Program-made: the position numbers and the translations under genes
NCBI RefSeq assembly: GCF_002204745.1
Contig: NZ_NIRR01000004.1
Span: forward strand, 124,001 to 188,000
Length of the DNA stretch: 64,000 nucleotides
Source: Hymenobacter amundsenii
GTDB taxonomy: Bacteria > Bacteroidota > Bacteroidia > Cytophagales > Hymenobacteraceae
Direction: 5' to 3'
Part shown: positions 1 to 8,690 of the stretch, piece by piece
Numbering within the stretch: position 1 is the stretch's first letter
Layout: each line of letters starts with the position of its first letter
Notes under the pieces: model-generated
The model's input: only the letters and a program-made list of their open reading frames with translations
Databases searched by the model: none
Told to the model about the DNA's origin: nothing

Positions 1-1
1 A

Positions 2-313
2 ATGCGCTTCGATTACGAGGCTGACCTGGATGCGGGCCACTTGCTGTTCGTTTCGCCCTTCGAGCCAGACGTGAAAACCGTGACCCAGGAAACGGCCGAT
101 ATCCGTAACCTGCTGCTGGCCGATATGGCCGATACCTTCTTTATTCCCTACATGACACCCGGCGGTAATCTGGCACGGCTGCTCGAAACGCGCGTAGCTT
201 GCCACAAGCCAGTATTTACGCTCGACGTGCCTTCCAACGCAGCCCGCTACAGCCCGCAGGCGCGCATTTATCAGCCCCTGAGCCTGCTGGGCGGGTCGCG
301 AACCAACCTTTAG
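2..313 (+). CDS. C-terminal part of a DprA/SLOG-like protein (truncated by window edge)
   Basis: The frame is already open at the left edge, so the true start lies outside the window and only about 103 residues are visible. The stretch around residues 33-80 (RNLLLADMADTFFIPYMTPG, later KPVFTLDVPSNA) resembles the end of the Rossmann-like SLOG/DprA fold, where a nucleotide-binding loop is followed by a strand of the type PVFAVPxN. DprA proteins load RecA on incoming single-stranded DNA; other SLOG proteins bind nucleotides. The fragment is too short to decide which this is. A 74-base gap separates it from the next gene on the same strand. Confidence 0.5.
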   Translation: MRFDYEADLDAGHLLFVSPFEPDVKTVTQETADIRNLLLADMADTFFIPYMTPGGNLARLLETRVACHKPVFTLDVPSNAARYSPQARIYQPLSLLGGSRTNL

Positions 314-387
314 GCAGGTAGTAGGCGTAAAAGGGGGGCCGGCAACCTGTTAGTGGGTTCTGGCAGTCACTACTCGTCCCTCTTTCC

Positions 388-1212
388 ATGTCTGTTTCCG
401 ATACTCTGCAGGGCGCCATGCCCACCAGTCCTTCCGCCGGCATCCGGGCCCTGGCCCGCTTTGGCTTTGCTGCCAAGGGCACCGTGTACGCCCTGATGGG
501 TGCCTTGGCCCTGCTCGCCGCTACTGGCCAGCAGGAGGGCCAGACGGCCGACAAGAAACAAGCCGTCCAGAGCCTGCAAAGTCTGCCCGGCGGCTCGATA
601 TTGCTGGGCCTGATTGCGTTCGGGCTGCTGGGCTACATTGCGTGGCGGCTGGTGCAGGCTTTTAGCGACACCGAAAATAAGGGCTCCGACGCGAAGGGCC
701 TGGCGCGGCGCGTCGGCTATGCCGCCAGCGGCCTCGTGTACGCCAGCCTGGCCTGGTACGCCGGCCAGCTGGCCTTCAGCGGCTCGGCCGACAGCGGCAA
801 CGGCAAGGAAACCCTCACAGCCAAAGTGCTTGGCTGGCCCGGGGGCGAATGGCTGGTGATGCTGGCCGGAATAGCGACCATTGGTGTGGGCCTCTACCAA
901 CTCTATCAGGCGTATTCGGGCAAATTCCACAAAAACGTGCAGGGCAGCGATATTCCGGCCGGCCAGCAGAACACAGTGTATCGGTTGGGCCAGGTAGGCT
1001 ATACCGCCCGCGGCGTGGTGCTGGGTATCGTGGGCTATTTCTTCGTGCAGGCCGGCCTGCAGTCGCGGGCCGAGGCTACCGGTAGCACCGACCAAGCTTT
1101 CGACCTGCTGGCTAGCATGGGCCCGGTAGTACTGGGCGTAGTGGCCCTGGGGCTATTGGCGTATGGGATCTATATGCTAGTGCAAGCTAAATACCCGGTC
1201 CTAAAGATCTGA
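388..1212 (+). CDS. DUF1206 family membrane protein
   Basis: The 274-residue product has three similar units of about 80 residues. Each starts with a motif like ALARFGFAAKGTVYALMG, LARRVGYAASGLVYASLA or RLGQVGYTARGVVLGIVG and is followed by a second hydrophobic helix, giving six predicted membrane segments. This threefold repeat is the hallmark of DUF1206. The function of the family is not known. The ATG at 388 puts the first repeat close to the N-terminus. It is convergent with the ABC transporter gene, whose stop lies about 20 bases after this one. No partner gene suggests a role. Confidence 0.85.
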   Translation: MSVSDTLQGAMPTSPSAGIRALARFGFAAKGTVYALMGALALLAATGQQEGQTADKKQAVQSLQSLPGGSILLGLIAFGLLGYIAWRLVQAFSDTENKGSDAKGLARRVGYAASGLVYASLAWYAGQLAFSGSADSGNGKETLTAKVLGWPGGEWLVMLAGIATIGVGLYQLYQAYSGKFHKNVQGSDIPAGQQNTVYRLGQVGYTARGVVLGIVGYFFVQAGLQSRAEATGSTDQAFDLLASMGPVVLGVVALGLLAYGIYMLVQAKYPVLKI

Positions 1213-1231
1213 CCGCCGCTTCTGGCTGTCG

Positions 1232-3016
1232 TTACGCTTCCTCGCTCTGGAGCTGCCGTTCGTAGAGGGCGCGGTAGAGGCCCTGCTCGTCGCGCATGAG
1301 CACTTCGTGGGGGCCATGCTGCACAATCTGGCCGTCGTCAAGCACCAGGATTTCGTCGGCCAGCTTCACCGAACTCACGCGGTGGCTGATGATGAGGCTG
1401 GTGCGGTTGTGCATGATGCGCTGCAAAGCCCCTAGAATGGCGTTTTCGGTATCGGTATCAACAGCCGACAAGGCATCATCGAGAATCAGGATTTTTGGTT
1501 CCTTGACCAAGGCGCGGGCGATGCTGACGCGCTGCTTCTGGCCGCCCGAAAGCGTGATGCCCCGTTCGCCAAGCTTGGTATCGAAGCCCTGCGGGAAGTC
1601 GATGATGTTGTCGTAGACGTTGGCGTCGCGGGCGGCTTGCAGCATCCGCTCCTCACTGGGGGCATCGAGGCCGAAGTTGATGTTGTTGCGGATGGAGTCG
1701 GAAAACAGAAACACATCCTGGGGTACGTAGCCGATCTGGCTGCGCAGCGATGTAATAGTGAGGTCACGCACGTCCACGCCATCGACGCTGATGCTGCCTT
1801 CGCTCACATCGAAAAGGCGCGAGAGCAGGGCTGCTACGGTGCTTTTGCCCGAGCCGGTGTTGCCGATAACAGCCAGCGTCTGGCCCGGCCGAATGCGGAA
1901 CGACACGTCGCGCAGGGCCTGAATGCCGGTATCGGGATACGTGAACGAGACGTGTTTGAACTCGATGTCGCCCTTGATGTCAAGTTCAATATCCTGCCGT
2001 GACACGATATCGGTTTTCTGGTCCATGAACTCGTTGATGCGGGCCTGGGAGGCCTCGGCCCGCTGCACCAGCGAGGAAGTCCAACCCAGGGCCGTAACGG
2101 GCCAGGTGAGCAGGTTCACGTAAATCAGGAACTCGGCAATGCTGCCCGTCGTGATGGTGCCCCGGATAACTTCCTGGCCGCCAATCCAGACGGTGATAAT
2201 CGTGCTCAACCCAATCAGAAACAGAATCAAGGGGAAAAACAGCGAGTTGACGAAGTTCAGACTCAGCGACTTTTCCTTGTACTCGTTGGAAGCCTCCGTG
2301 AACTGCCGGTGCGAGTCCTCTTCGCGCACGAACGATTTGATGACCCGAATACCCGAAAAGGCCTCCTGCACAAAGGTCGTCATGCCCGACAACGAGCGTT
2401 GGATTTCGTCGGACTTGCGCTGGATGATGTTGTTGACGTAGAAAATACTCACGCTCAGTACTGGCAGCGGCAACAGCGTATAAAGCGTCAGCTTCACGTT
2501 CACCATCAGCATGAGCGGCACGATGAGCACGAACAGCAGCACCAGCTGCATAAAGTACATGATGGCCGGCCCGATGTACATCCGCACCCGGCCCACGTCC
2601 TCGGAAATGCGCGACATCAAATCGCCGGTGCTGTGGCGGCGGTAGAAGCTCAGTGGCAGGCTCTGGTAATGCTGGTAGATTTCGTTTTTCTGGTCGTTTT
2701 CCACCAGCCGGCTCATCACGATGAGGGTTTGGCGCATGAAGAACAGGAAAATGCCCCGCAGCAGGGCCATGAGCAGAATCAGGGCCCCGTAGAGCAGCAC
2801 GTTGCGCCCGAACAGCTCGTAAACCTGGCTCTGGGCCTGGGTGCCGGCGTAGAGGTGGTAAAGGTCGATGCCCTCGCCCACCAGATCGAAGGCGTAGCGC
2901 ACGATCTGGGCCGGAAAAATGGCCAGCAGCGTACTCAGACCCACAAATAGCACGCCCCCGAGGAAGTGCCACTTGTAGCGGAGCAGGTATTTATTGGTAG
3001 CGGAAAGAGCGGCCAC
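1232..3016 (-). CDS. ABC exporter, fused permease and ATPase (MsbA/MdlB type)
   Basis: The 594-residue protein has an N-terminal six-helix exporter domain (about residues 10-320) and a C-terminal nucleotide-binding domain. Visible motifs are Walker A GNTGSGKST near residue 385, the signature LSGGQKQRVSIARAL near 488, Walker B ILILDDALSAVD and the H-loop in IISHRVSSV. Such half-transporters dimerise in the inner membrane and export lipids, peptides or drugs; the substrate cannot be read from sequence. The chosen start is GTG at 3014-3016, because no ATG lies nearby upstream and the protein begins in register with family members. A TACCTTTG box on the minus strand at 3284-3291 is a possible promoter, which would give a long leader. 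Confidence 0.9.
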   Translation of the reverse strand: MAALSATNKYLLRYKWHFLGGVLFVGLSTLLAIFPAQIVRYAFDLVGEGIDLYHLYAGTQAQSQVYELFGRNVLLYGALILLMALLRGIFLFFMRQTLIVMSRLVENDQKNEIYQHYQSLPLSFYRRHSTGDLMSRISEDVGRVRMYIGPAIMYFMQLVLLFVLIVPLMLMVNVKLTLYTLLPLPVLSVSIFYVNNIIQRKSDEIQRSLSGMTTFVQEAFSGIRVIKSFVREEDSHRQFTEASNEYKEKSLSLNFVNSLFFPLILFLIGLSTIITVWIGGQEVIRGTITTGSIAEFLIYVNLLTWPVTALGWTSSLVQRAEASQARINEFMDQKTDIVSRQDIELDIKGDIEFKHVSFTYPDTGIQALRDVSFRIRPGQTLAVIGNTGSGKSTVAALLSRLFDVSEGSISVDGVDVRDLTITSLRSQIGYVPQDVFLFSDSIRNNINFGLDAPSEERMLQAARDANVYDNIIDFPQGFDTKLGERGITLSGGQKQRVSIARALVKEPKILILDDALSAVDTDTENAILGALQRIMHNRTSLIISHRVSSVKLADEILVLDDGQIVQHGPHEVLMRDEQGLYRALYERQLQSEEA

Positions 3017-3148
3017 GAGGGGAAATTGAGAAGGGTGGAAGGCGGGAAGTTAGAAAGTTAAAAAGGGCAGAAAGGGTTTCAGGTGGGAAAGCGCCGGGCA
3101 CTTTCCGACTTCCCAAGTACCTAACTTCCAAACTCCCGCAAATCGGCG

Positions 3149-3156
3149 TACTTTTG
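3149..3156 (+). promoter_or_regulatory. Bacteroidetes -7 box upstream of leucine dehydrogenase
   Basis: TACTTTTG fits TAnnTTTG. A good TTTG -33 box is not obvious at the usual distance, so the call rests on the -7 box alone. Confidence 0.4.
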
Positions 3157-3283
3157 CACCCGCGTTGCGGGGGCCGCCAGGGCCGAAACCGGGAAGCGGA
3201 GTTCATTGAGCGAGGGAGAAACAGCCGCAGGCCGTTGTCAGTCGTTTAAGAGCCGCGCGTTGGTTACGGGCCATTGGCCGCCG

Positions 3284-3291
3284 CAAAGGTA
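3284..3291 (-). promoter_or_regulatory. Bacteroidetes -7 box, minus strand
   Basis: The plus strand reads CAAAGGTA, which is TACCTTTG on the minus strand and points toward the ABC exporter gene about 270 bases downstream. Confidence 0.35.
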
Positions 3292-3341
3292 CACCAACCC
3301 ACCCTACCTCCCACCCAATTCCCACCCATCCCCCCCACGTT

Positions 3342-4430
3342 ATGGTTGAAACGCAAGTAGTAACCGACTCCTCCCTTTTCGGACAGATTGCCGAGCACCA
3401 GCACGAGCAAGTGGTATTCTGCCACGACCACGAAACGGGCCTGCGCGCCATCATCGGCATCCACAACACCGTGCTGGGCCCGGCCCTAGGCGGCACCCGC
3501 ATGTGGCACTACGCCTCCGACGCCGAAGCCCTCAACGACGTGCTGCGCCTGAGCCGCGGCATGACCTACAAGGCCGCCATTTCGGGCCTCAACCTGGGCG
3601 GGGGCAAAGCCGTCATCATTGGTGATGTGGGCATGAAAACCGAGGCGCTGCTGCGCAAATTCGGCCGCTTCGTGCAAAACCTCAACGGCAAGTACATCAC
3701 GGCCGAGGACGTGAACATGACGACCCGCGACATGGAGTTCATCCGCATGGAAACCAAGCACGTATCGGGCCTGCCCGAGAGCATGGGCGGCAGCGGCGAC
3801 CCCTCGCCGGTAACGGCCTACGGCACCTACGTGGGCATGAAAGCCGCCGCTAAGCGCGCCTTCGGTTCCGACTCGCTGGCCGGCAAGCGTATTGCCGTGC
3901 AGGGCATGGGCCATGTGGGTACCTACCTGCTGGAATATCTGCAGAAGGAAGGCGCCCAGCTTATCGTGAGTGACTACTACGAAGACCGGGCCCTCGACGC
4001 GGCCAACCGCTTCGGCGCCCAGATGGTGGGCCTCAACGAAATCTACGACCAGGACGTGGACATCTATTCGCCCTGCGCTTTGGGCGCCACGCTCAACGAC
4101 GACACCATTCCGCGCCTCAAGTGCCAGGTGGTGGCCGGCTGCGCCAACAATCAGCTCGCCAACGAAAACATCCACGGCCCCGAGCTCGTGCGCCGCGGCA
4201 TCGTGTACGCCCCCGACTTCCTCATCAACGCCGGCGGCCTCATCAACGTGTACTCGGAAGTAGTGGGCGGCAACCGCGAGGCGGCCCTCATCCAGACCGA
4301 GAAAATCTACGACATTACCACCCAGGTGCTCAACAAAGCCGAGCAGGAGGGCAGCCACCCCCAGGCTGCCGCCACCCGCCAGGCCGAGGAGCGCATTGCC
4401 GCCATCGGCAAGGTCAAATCAACCTATTAA
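3342..4430 (+). CDS. Leucine dehydrogenase (branched-chain amino acid dehydrogenase)
   Basis: The 362-residue protein catalyses NAD-dependent oxidative deamination of leucine, valine or isoleucine to the 2-oxo acid, with reversible ammonia release. It matches LeuDH closely: GPALGGTRMW near residue 46, the lysine pair in MTYK (K77) and GGGK (K89) spaced 12 residues as in LeuDH, AEDV, a dinucleotide fold at GKRIAVQGMGHVG, and CALGAT plus INAGGLINV later. Length fits the family (about 360). It is the first of three Glu/Leu/Phe/Val dehydrogenase paralogs in the window. The next gene, nusB, begins about 100 bases later after a repeat-rich gap. Confidence 0.93.
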   Translation: MVETQVVTDSSLFGQIAEHQHEQVVFCHDHETGLRAIIGIHNTVLGPALGGTRMWHYASDAEALNDVLRLSRGMTYKAAISGLNLGGGKAVIIGDVGMKTEALLRKFGRFVQNLNGKYITAEDVNMTTRDMEFIRMETKHVSGLPESMGGSGDPSPVTAYGTYVGMKAAAKRAFGSDSLAGKRIAVQGMGHVGTYLLEYLQKEGAQLIVSDYYEDRALDAANRFGAQMVGLNEIYDQDVDIYSPCALGATLNDDTIPRLKCQVVAGCANNQLANENIHGPELVRRGIVYAPDFLINAGGLINVYSEVVGGNREAALIQTEKIYDITTQVLNKAEQEGSHPQAAATRQAEERIAAIGKVKSTY

Positions 4431-4444
4431 TTGAGTTGCTAATT

Positions 4445-4503
4445 GCTGGTTGTCAGTTGTCAGATTGTTCTCGTGAGAGACAACCCAACAACTGACAGCC
4501 AGC
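4445..4503. repeat. Intergenic inverted repeat of GTTGTCAGTTGTC type
   Basis: The 16-base arm GCTGGTTGTCAGTTGT (4445-4460) is mirrored at 4488-4503 with one mismatch. Further copies of CAACTGACAAC follow up to 4520. It lies between leucine dehydrogenase and nusB and belongs to the simple palindromic repeats seen in several gaps of this window. Confidence 0.65.
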
Positions 4504-4528
4504 AACTGGCAACTGACAACTCTACCCC

Positions 4529-5713
4529 ATGCTCAACCGTCGCACGCTTCGTATCAAGGTCATGCAGGCCCTGTACGCCTATCATCAGGCCGTCGGGTCC
4601 GATTTTTCGTTGGCTCTTGACCGCGTGGCGGATGCCTTCGCGCCCGACCTGAACCTGCCCGTTCCGCAGGACCGCAAGCTGCTTCAGGGCCAGCGTAAGA
4701 TGGCCGAGGTAATTTTGAAAGACTGGCACAAGACCGGCGAAACCCCCGAACCGACCAACGACGCGGAGGTGAACGATGCCGTGCAGGACGCCATGAAGTT
4801 CTACCGGGCGGCTGTAGCGAAGGATAAAACCTACTACGCCGGCCAGCTGGTGAGCGGGGCCGAGGGCATTCATGACCAGTACCTGCACCTGCTCAACATC
4901 CCGGAAGCATTGCTCCAGGTGATTGAGGAAGAACGTGTGCGCGACTCGCGCCGCCTCACGGCGGCCAAAGAGCCGCTGCTCGACGCTTCACGGCTGCTAG
5001 AAAACAAGGCCATTGAGAAGCTCATTGGCAACCTGCAGCTTCAGGCCCTCACCATCCGGCGCAACCAGAAGTGGCACGGCCAGCCCGAGCTGGATGCGCT
5101 GCGCACCGCTTGGCGCACCGAGATGAAGCAGGATGCCGAGCTGCTGAGCTACCTGGCGGCCCCGGCCGGCAACTACCAGGAAGACCAGGAAATCCTCAAG
5201 CACCTCTACAAGGAGTACGTGTTCAAGGGCACGGCCCTGCCCGAGTACATTGAGGAGGACGACCAGAACTGGGAGGAGAACCGCTCGGTGGTGAAAAACC
5301 TGGTGGTGAAAACGGTGAAGATGCTCGATGAGGCCGCCGACGAAGAGCTGGTGCTCATGTCGCTCTCGGCCAACTGGACCGAGGACAAGGAGTTTGCCGA
5401 AAGCCTCTACCAGCAAACGCTGGCCGACGATGGCAAGTACGAGAAGCTCATTGCCGACTCGTCGCAGAACTGGGATGTGGAGCGCGTGGCCCTCACCGAC
5501 AAGATTCTGCTGAAAATGGCTCTCTGCGAAATGCACCTGTTCCGGGCCATCCCGGTGAAAGTGACCATCAACGAGTACATCGAAATCAGCAAGCTCTACA
5601 GCACGCCCAAGAGCAAGCAGTTCGTCAACGGTATTCTCGACAAGCTGGCTCAGGACTTAACCGCCAGTGGAGATATCCGGAAGTCGGGCCGCGGCCTGCT
5701 CGACAACCAATAA
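4529..5713 (+). CDS. nusB: Transcription antitermination factor NusB (long Bacteroidetes form)
   Basis: NusB binds boxA RNA together with S10/NusE and supports rRNA antitermination. The 394-residue protein is far longer than the 140-residue E. coli form. The N-terminal NusB motif NRRTLRIKVMQALYAY is at residues 3-18 and the C-terminal motif (DKILLKMALCEM, then IPVKVTINEYIEISKLYSTP) at about 325-370. Between them lie about 300 mostly charged helical residues. Start is the ATG at 4529, immediately before the conserved helix. It heads the nusB-ytxH-...-yajC-coaE stretch, an order common in Bacteroidetes. Confidence 0.9.
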   Translation: MLNRRTLRIKVMQALYAYHQAVGSDFSLALDRVADAFAPDLNLPVPQDRKLLQGQRKMAEVILKDWHKTGETPEPTNDAEVNDAVQDAMKFYRAAVAKDKTYYAGQLVSGAEGIHDQYLHLLNIPEALLQVIEEERVRDSRRLTAAKEPLLDASRLLENKAIEKLIGNLQLQALTIRRNQKWHGQPELDALRTAWRTEMKQDAELLSYLAAPAGNYQEDQEILKHLYKEYVFKGTALPEYIEEDDQNWEENRSVVKNLVVKTVKMLDEAADEELVLMSLSANWTEDKEFAESLYQQTLADDGKYEKLIADSSQNWDVERVALTDKILLKMALCEMHLFRAIPVKVTINEYIEISKLYSTPKSKQFVNGILDKLAQDLTASGDIRKSGRGLLDNQ

Positions 5714-5740
5714 GTAAGGTAGGAAGGTGATGAGTCTGAC

Positions 5741-5787
5741 GTTCGAAGGGCCATGCTGCGCAAGTAGCGCAAGCAGGGCCTTCGAAC
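5741..5787. repeat. Intergenic hairpin after nusB
   Basis: The arms GTTCGAAGG(G)CC...TGCTGCGC and GCGC...GCAGGGCCTTCGAAC pair over about 20 bases with a short AAGTA-type loop. It lacks an immediate T-run, so it may be a REP-like element or an RNA processing stem rather than a classical terminator. Confidence 0.55.
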
Positions 5788-5923
5788 AGCAAATACGCCC
5801 TTTTACCACCTTGCTAGTTCACATTGGCACCCCCGGGTATCTTAACGGCTCGTTTCTGCGTAAGCCTGTATAGTCTCCTTTCCTAGTTCTTACCACCCTG
5901 TACTCACTCTAATAACCAGAAAT

Positions 5924-6235
5924 ATGGGTAGCAAAACCACCACTGGTATTCTGTGCTTCACCGGCGGCGCCCTCACCGGGGTTGTTGTTGGATTTCTATT
6001 CGCCCCCGAAAAAGGCCGCGAAACCCGCAGCTGGCTCAGCTATCAGCTCGAAAAGTACCGCGAAACCCTGGCCGAACTCACCGAAAACCTCGTCACGAGC
6101 CGTTCCGACCAAGGGCCTAGCTCGGCCAAGAGCGAGGGCCAGCGCGTGATTCAGGATGCCAAAAGCAAGGCTGAACAGCTGCTCGGCGACGTCGACCAGC
6201 TGATTGACCAGATTAATTCGCGCAAAACGCTGTAG
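5924..6235 (+). CDS. YtxH-like small membrane protein
   Basis: This 103-residue protein starts MGSKTTTGILCFTGGALTGV and continues with a glycine-rich membrane segment and the typical YtxH phrase GFLFAPEKGRETR at about 23-36, followed by a charged helical tail with coiled-coil character. YtxH proteins are general-stress or envelope-associated proteins without a defined biochemical role. The position between nusB and the yajC/coaE genes is a frequent arrangement in Bacteroidetes. An ATG at 5924 is the only reasonable start. Confidence 0.8.
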   Translation: MGSKTTTGILCFTGGALTGVVVGFLFAPEKGRETRSWLSYQLEKYRETLAELTENLVTSRSDQGPSSAKSEGQRVIQDAKSKAEQLLGDVDQLIDQINSRKTL

Positions 6236-6328
6236 GCTGAAGCGCCGAAAACGCCGATGTGCCGGAGTGCTGATCAAACCAATCGGCATTTCGGCACATC
6301 TTCATTTTCAGCAACCGCCGGGTATCGG

Positions 6329-6336
6329 TACCTTTG
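6329..6336 (+). promoter_or_regulatory. Bacteroidetes -7 box upstream of isocitrate dehydrogenase
   Basis: TACCTTTG lies about 92 bases before the start codon at 6429, with TTTTCA at about 6304 as a poor -33 match. It suggests that this gene has its own promoter inside the cluster. Confidence 0.45.
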
Positions 6337-6428
6337 CCGGAAGTTTGTGCCCTTTGGGCGCGGCGGCAGGCCCACCTAACCGGTCGGGGCCACTCTTTAG
6401 CAAAACAATCAACCAGTAAATCAATCAG

Positions 6429-7439
6429 ATGCAACTCATCACGCTCATTCCCGGCGACGGTATTGGTCCCGAAATCACGAAAGCAGTAACCGATATTTTT
6501 GCCGCCGCCGAGGTGCCGGTGCAGTGGGAGGAGCAGAACGCGGGCCAGACCACGTTCGACCAGTCGGGCGAGCTGATTCCGCAGGCCTTGCTGACGTCGC
6601 TAGAGAAAAACCGGGTGGCCCTGAAAGGCCCCATCACGACGCCCGTGGGCAAGGGTTTCCGCAGCATCAACGTAACGCTGCGCCAGAAGTACAACCTCTA
6701 CCAAAACGTGCGGCCGGCCAAAACCACCGAGGGCATTGCCTCCCGCTACGCCGATTCGGGCATTGATTTGGTGCTGTTCCGCGAGAACACCGAGGGCTTG
6801 TACGCCGGCCTCGAAATTTTTGACGAACACAACGGTATTGCTGACTCCATTGCCCGTAACACGGTGGCCGGAGCCCACAAAATATGCCGCGCCGCCTTTG
6901 CCTACGCCGCCAAGAATGGCCGCAAAAAGGTGACGCTGGCCCACAAAGCCAATATCTTGAAAGTGGCGGGCAAAGTGATGCTCGACGCGGCCCAGGACGC
7001 CGCCCGCGAGTTTCCCGAGATTCAGTACGAGGAGAAAATCATCGACAACATGTGCATGCAGCTGGTGACTAAACCAGAGCAATTCGACGTGATTGTAACC
7101 ACCAACCTGTTCGGCGACATCCTCTCCGACCTCTGCGCCGGCCTCGTGGGCGGCCTGGGTGTGGTAGCCGGGGCGAATATCGGCGACGATATGGCCATTT
7201 TTGAGGCCGTGCACGGCTCGGCCCCCGATATTGCCGGCCAGGGCAAAGCCAACCCCACCGCCCTGCTCCGCTCGGCTCTGATGATGCTCCACCACATCGG
7301 GGAGCACGCACAGGCCGATAAGATCGAGAAAGCCCTCAACCTGACCCTGCGCAACAAAGCCCAGTGCACCGGCGACCTTGGCGGCCAAGCCTCGACCAGC
7401 GAGTTCGCCCAGAACATCATCGCGAACTTCGGGAAGTAG
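6429..7439 (+). CDS. Isocitrate dehydrogenase, NAD type (isocitrate/isopropylmalate family)
   Basis: The 336-residue beta-decarboxylating dehydrogenase oxidises isocitrate to 2-oxoglutarate in the TCA cycle. It starts [15 protein letters not shown] and carries [23 protein letters not shown], the metal-binding [19 protein letters not shown] and [18 protein letters not shown]. The ENTEG form and overall length resemble NAD-dependent isocitrate dehydrogenase (mitochondrial alpha-subunit type) more than isopropylmalate dehydrogenase. No leu genes are nearby, which supports the isocitrate role, though homoisocitrate or tartrate enzymes cannot be excluded. It sits between ytxH and the DUF1573/yajC pair, where many relatives lack it. 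Confidence 0.85.
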   Translation: MQLITLIPGDGIGPEITKAVTDIFAAAEVPVQWEEQNAGQTTFDQSGELIPQALLTSLEKNRVALKGPITTPVGKGFRSINVTLRQKYNLYQNVRPAKTTEGIASRYADSGIDLVLFRENTEGLYAGLEIFDEHNGIADSIARNTVAGAHKICRAAFAYAAKNGRKKVTLAHKANILKVAGKVMLDAAQDAAREFPEIQYEEKIIDNMCMQLVTKPEQFDVIVTTNLFGDILSDLCAGLVGGLGVVAGANIGDDMAIFEAVHGSAPDIAGQGKANPTALLRSALMMLHHIGEHAQADKIEKALNLTLRNKAQCTGDLGGQASTSEFAQNIIANFGK

Positions 7440-7516
7440 GAAAGTGTTTGGGTACTGGCCGTGCGCTGATAGTCGCTTTTAGCACCCCTGCCGGTAAACA
7501 GCAACTCCGCACTCCT

Positions 7517-7524
7517 TACCTTTG
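7517..7524 (+). promoter_or_regulatory. Bacteroidetes -7 box upstream of the DUF1573 gene
   Basis: TACCTTTG is placed about 48 bases before the ATG at 7572, a normal leader length. Confidence 0.45.
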
Positions 7525-7571
7525 CTTTTTGCATTGCTTCACAAGATTTCCTTTCTGATTTACAGCCATCT

Positions 7572-8096
7572 ATGAAAAGCACCCTGTTTTCTGCCGTTTT
7601 GCTTTCCGGGGCCCTGCTGTTGGGCGCCTGCAACAACAACAAGGGCGAAGTAGGCACCGAAGGCATGAACGCCGCCGCCGTCGATGCCAACGCTACCGCC
7701 GCTCCACTCGTCGATAACCCCAACGTGACCGACGAAATGGCCGCGCCGAACCCCAACGCCCCGGTGATGACATTCGCCGTGGCCGACCATGAATTCGGCG
7801 ACATCGCGCCGGGTTCGGTCGTGAAGCACACCTTCGAGTTCACCAACACCGGCAAGTCGCCGCTTATCATCGAAAACGCTACCGCCAGCTGCGGTTGCAC
7901 TACGCCCAACTGGACCAAGGAGCCCATTCAGCCCGGCGCCAAAGGCATGATTGACGTGCAGTTCGACTCGCACGGCAAAACCGGGATGCAGAACAAGGAG
8001 GTAGCCATTCAGGCCAACACCCAGCCCAGCATCACTAAAGTGGTCATCAAAGCCAACGTACTGCCCGACGGCCAGAACGGCCCGGTACGCCAGTAG
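7572..8096 (+). CDS. DUF1573 lipoprotein
   Basis: The 174-residue protein begins with a lipoprotein signal ending in the lipobox LLLGAC, so Cys at about residue 20 should be lipidated. After a low-complexity linker, a DUF1573 domain (about residues 75-170) shows [39 protein letters not shown] and a closing TKVVIKANV. This is an Ig-like domain widespread in Bacteroidetes; its two close cysteines (CGC) are typical. Function is unknown. It precedes yajC, as in many Bacteroidetes. Confidence 0.88.
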   Translation: MKSTLFSAVLLSGALLLGACNNNKGEVGTEGMNAAAVDANATAAPLVDNPNVTDEMAAPNPNAPVMTFAVADHEFGDIAPGSVVKHTFEFTNTGKSPLIIENATASCGCTTPNWTKEPIQPGAKGMIDVQFDSHGKTGMQNKEVAIQANTQPSITKVVIKANVLPDGQNGPVRQ

Positions 8097-8111
8097 CATC
8101 ATGTTTTTCAG

Positions 8112-8156
8112 TCAGGCAGCCGGGGCGAAGCTACTTCGCGCCGGCTGCCTGATTTT
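8112..8156 (+). terminator. Hairpin terminator between the DUF1573 gene and yajC
   Basis: TCAGGCAGCCGG pairs perfectly with CCGGCTGCCTGA, with an inner GCGAAG/CTTCGC stem, followed by TTTT. It should end or attenuate transcription before yajC. Confidence 0.65.
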
Positions 8157-8197
8157 CGGGCCGCCCTGGTCCACTCATTTTTCCTGATTTTCCGCTC

Positions 8198-8512
8198 ATG
8201 TTCGCTTCTCTTCTGTTGCAAGCTGCCGCCGCGGGCGGCCTCTACCAATACCTGCCTCTGGTTGCCATGGCGGGCGTAGTGTACTTCTTCATGATCCGGC
8301 CCCAGCAGAAGCGCTCGGCCGACGCCAAAAAATTCCGGGCTGCGCTGGCCAAAGGCTCTAATGTGGTAACCATCGGCGGCCTGCATGGCAAAGTCGTGGA
8401 CCTGAGTGACGAGTCGGTAACGGTGGAAGTGGATAAGGGCGTACGCCTGCGCTTCGACCGCTCGGCCATTGCCCGCGAAATAGCCAGCAAAAGCACAGTA
8501 GCGGCCGTTTAG
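8198..8512 (+). CDS. yajC: Preprotein translocase subunit YajC
   Basis: YajC is a small inner-membrane protein of the SecDF-YajC complex that assists Sec export. The 104-residue product has one membrane helix (about 15-32) ending in the family motif YFFMIRPQQKR, then KFRAALAKGSNVVTIGGLHGKVVDL, which is the standard YajC core. The N-terminal FASLLLQAAAAGG stretch is typical of Bacteroidetes. It is followed by the YbbR-like gene and coaE. Confidence 0.95.
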   Translation: MFASLLLQAAAAGGLYQYLPLVAMAGVVYFFMIRPQQKRSADAKKFRAALAKGSNVVTIGGLHGKVVDLSDESVTVEVDKGVRLRFDRSAIAREIASKSTVAAV

Positions 8513-8586
8513 CTACGGCAGTTGGTTGCTGAAACTCAGCCTGGGCTCGCCAGAGTGCGCCGGGCGTAGTATCTTGTCATTTCCGG

Positions 8587-8628
8587 ATATTCCGGCTTCG
8601 GGTAACTACCGGGGGCCGGAATATTCGT
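8587..8628 (+). terminator. Possible terminator hairpin after yajC
   Basis: ATATTCCGGC (8587-8596) pairs with GCCGGAATAT (8615-8624), followed by TCGTTTTCC. The T-run is short, so this is a weak call. Confidence 0.3.
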
Positions 8629-8690
8629 TTTCCGCGCTCTGCCACCTTTCGTTTCTTAGCCCCGTCGCCGTGTCGTCCGTTCGCCCCAGT

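Larger units (their letters stand above)
3017..3341. other. Divergent intergenic region between ABC exporter and leucine dehydrogenase
   Basis: This 325-base stretch separates two divergent genes. It holds a plus-strand TACTTTTG box (3149-3156) and a minus-strand TACCTTTG box (3284-3291), both matching the Bacteroidetes TAnnTTTG pattern and facing outward past each other. No small coding frame with convincing character was seen. Confidence 0.5.

Noticed and set aside
3486..4358. A 290-codon open frame antisense to leucine dehydrogenase
   Set aside because: Same reason: mirror frame of a well-conserved gene, with His/Val/Ala-rich nonsense sequence.
8526..8690. A 55-codon N-terminal extension of the YbbR-like protein
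   Set aside because: It covers a hairpin after yajC and lacks similarity; the membrane anchor expected at the N-terminus begins only after 8691.
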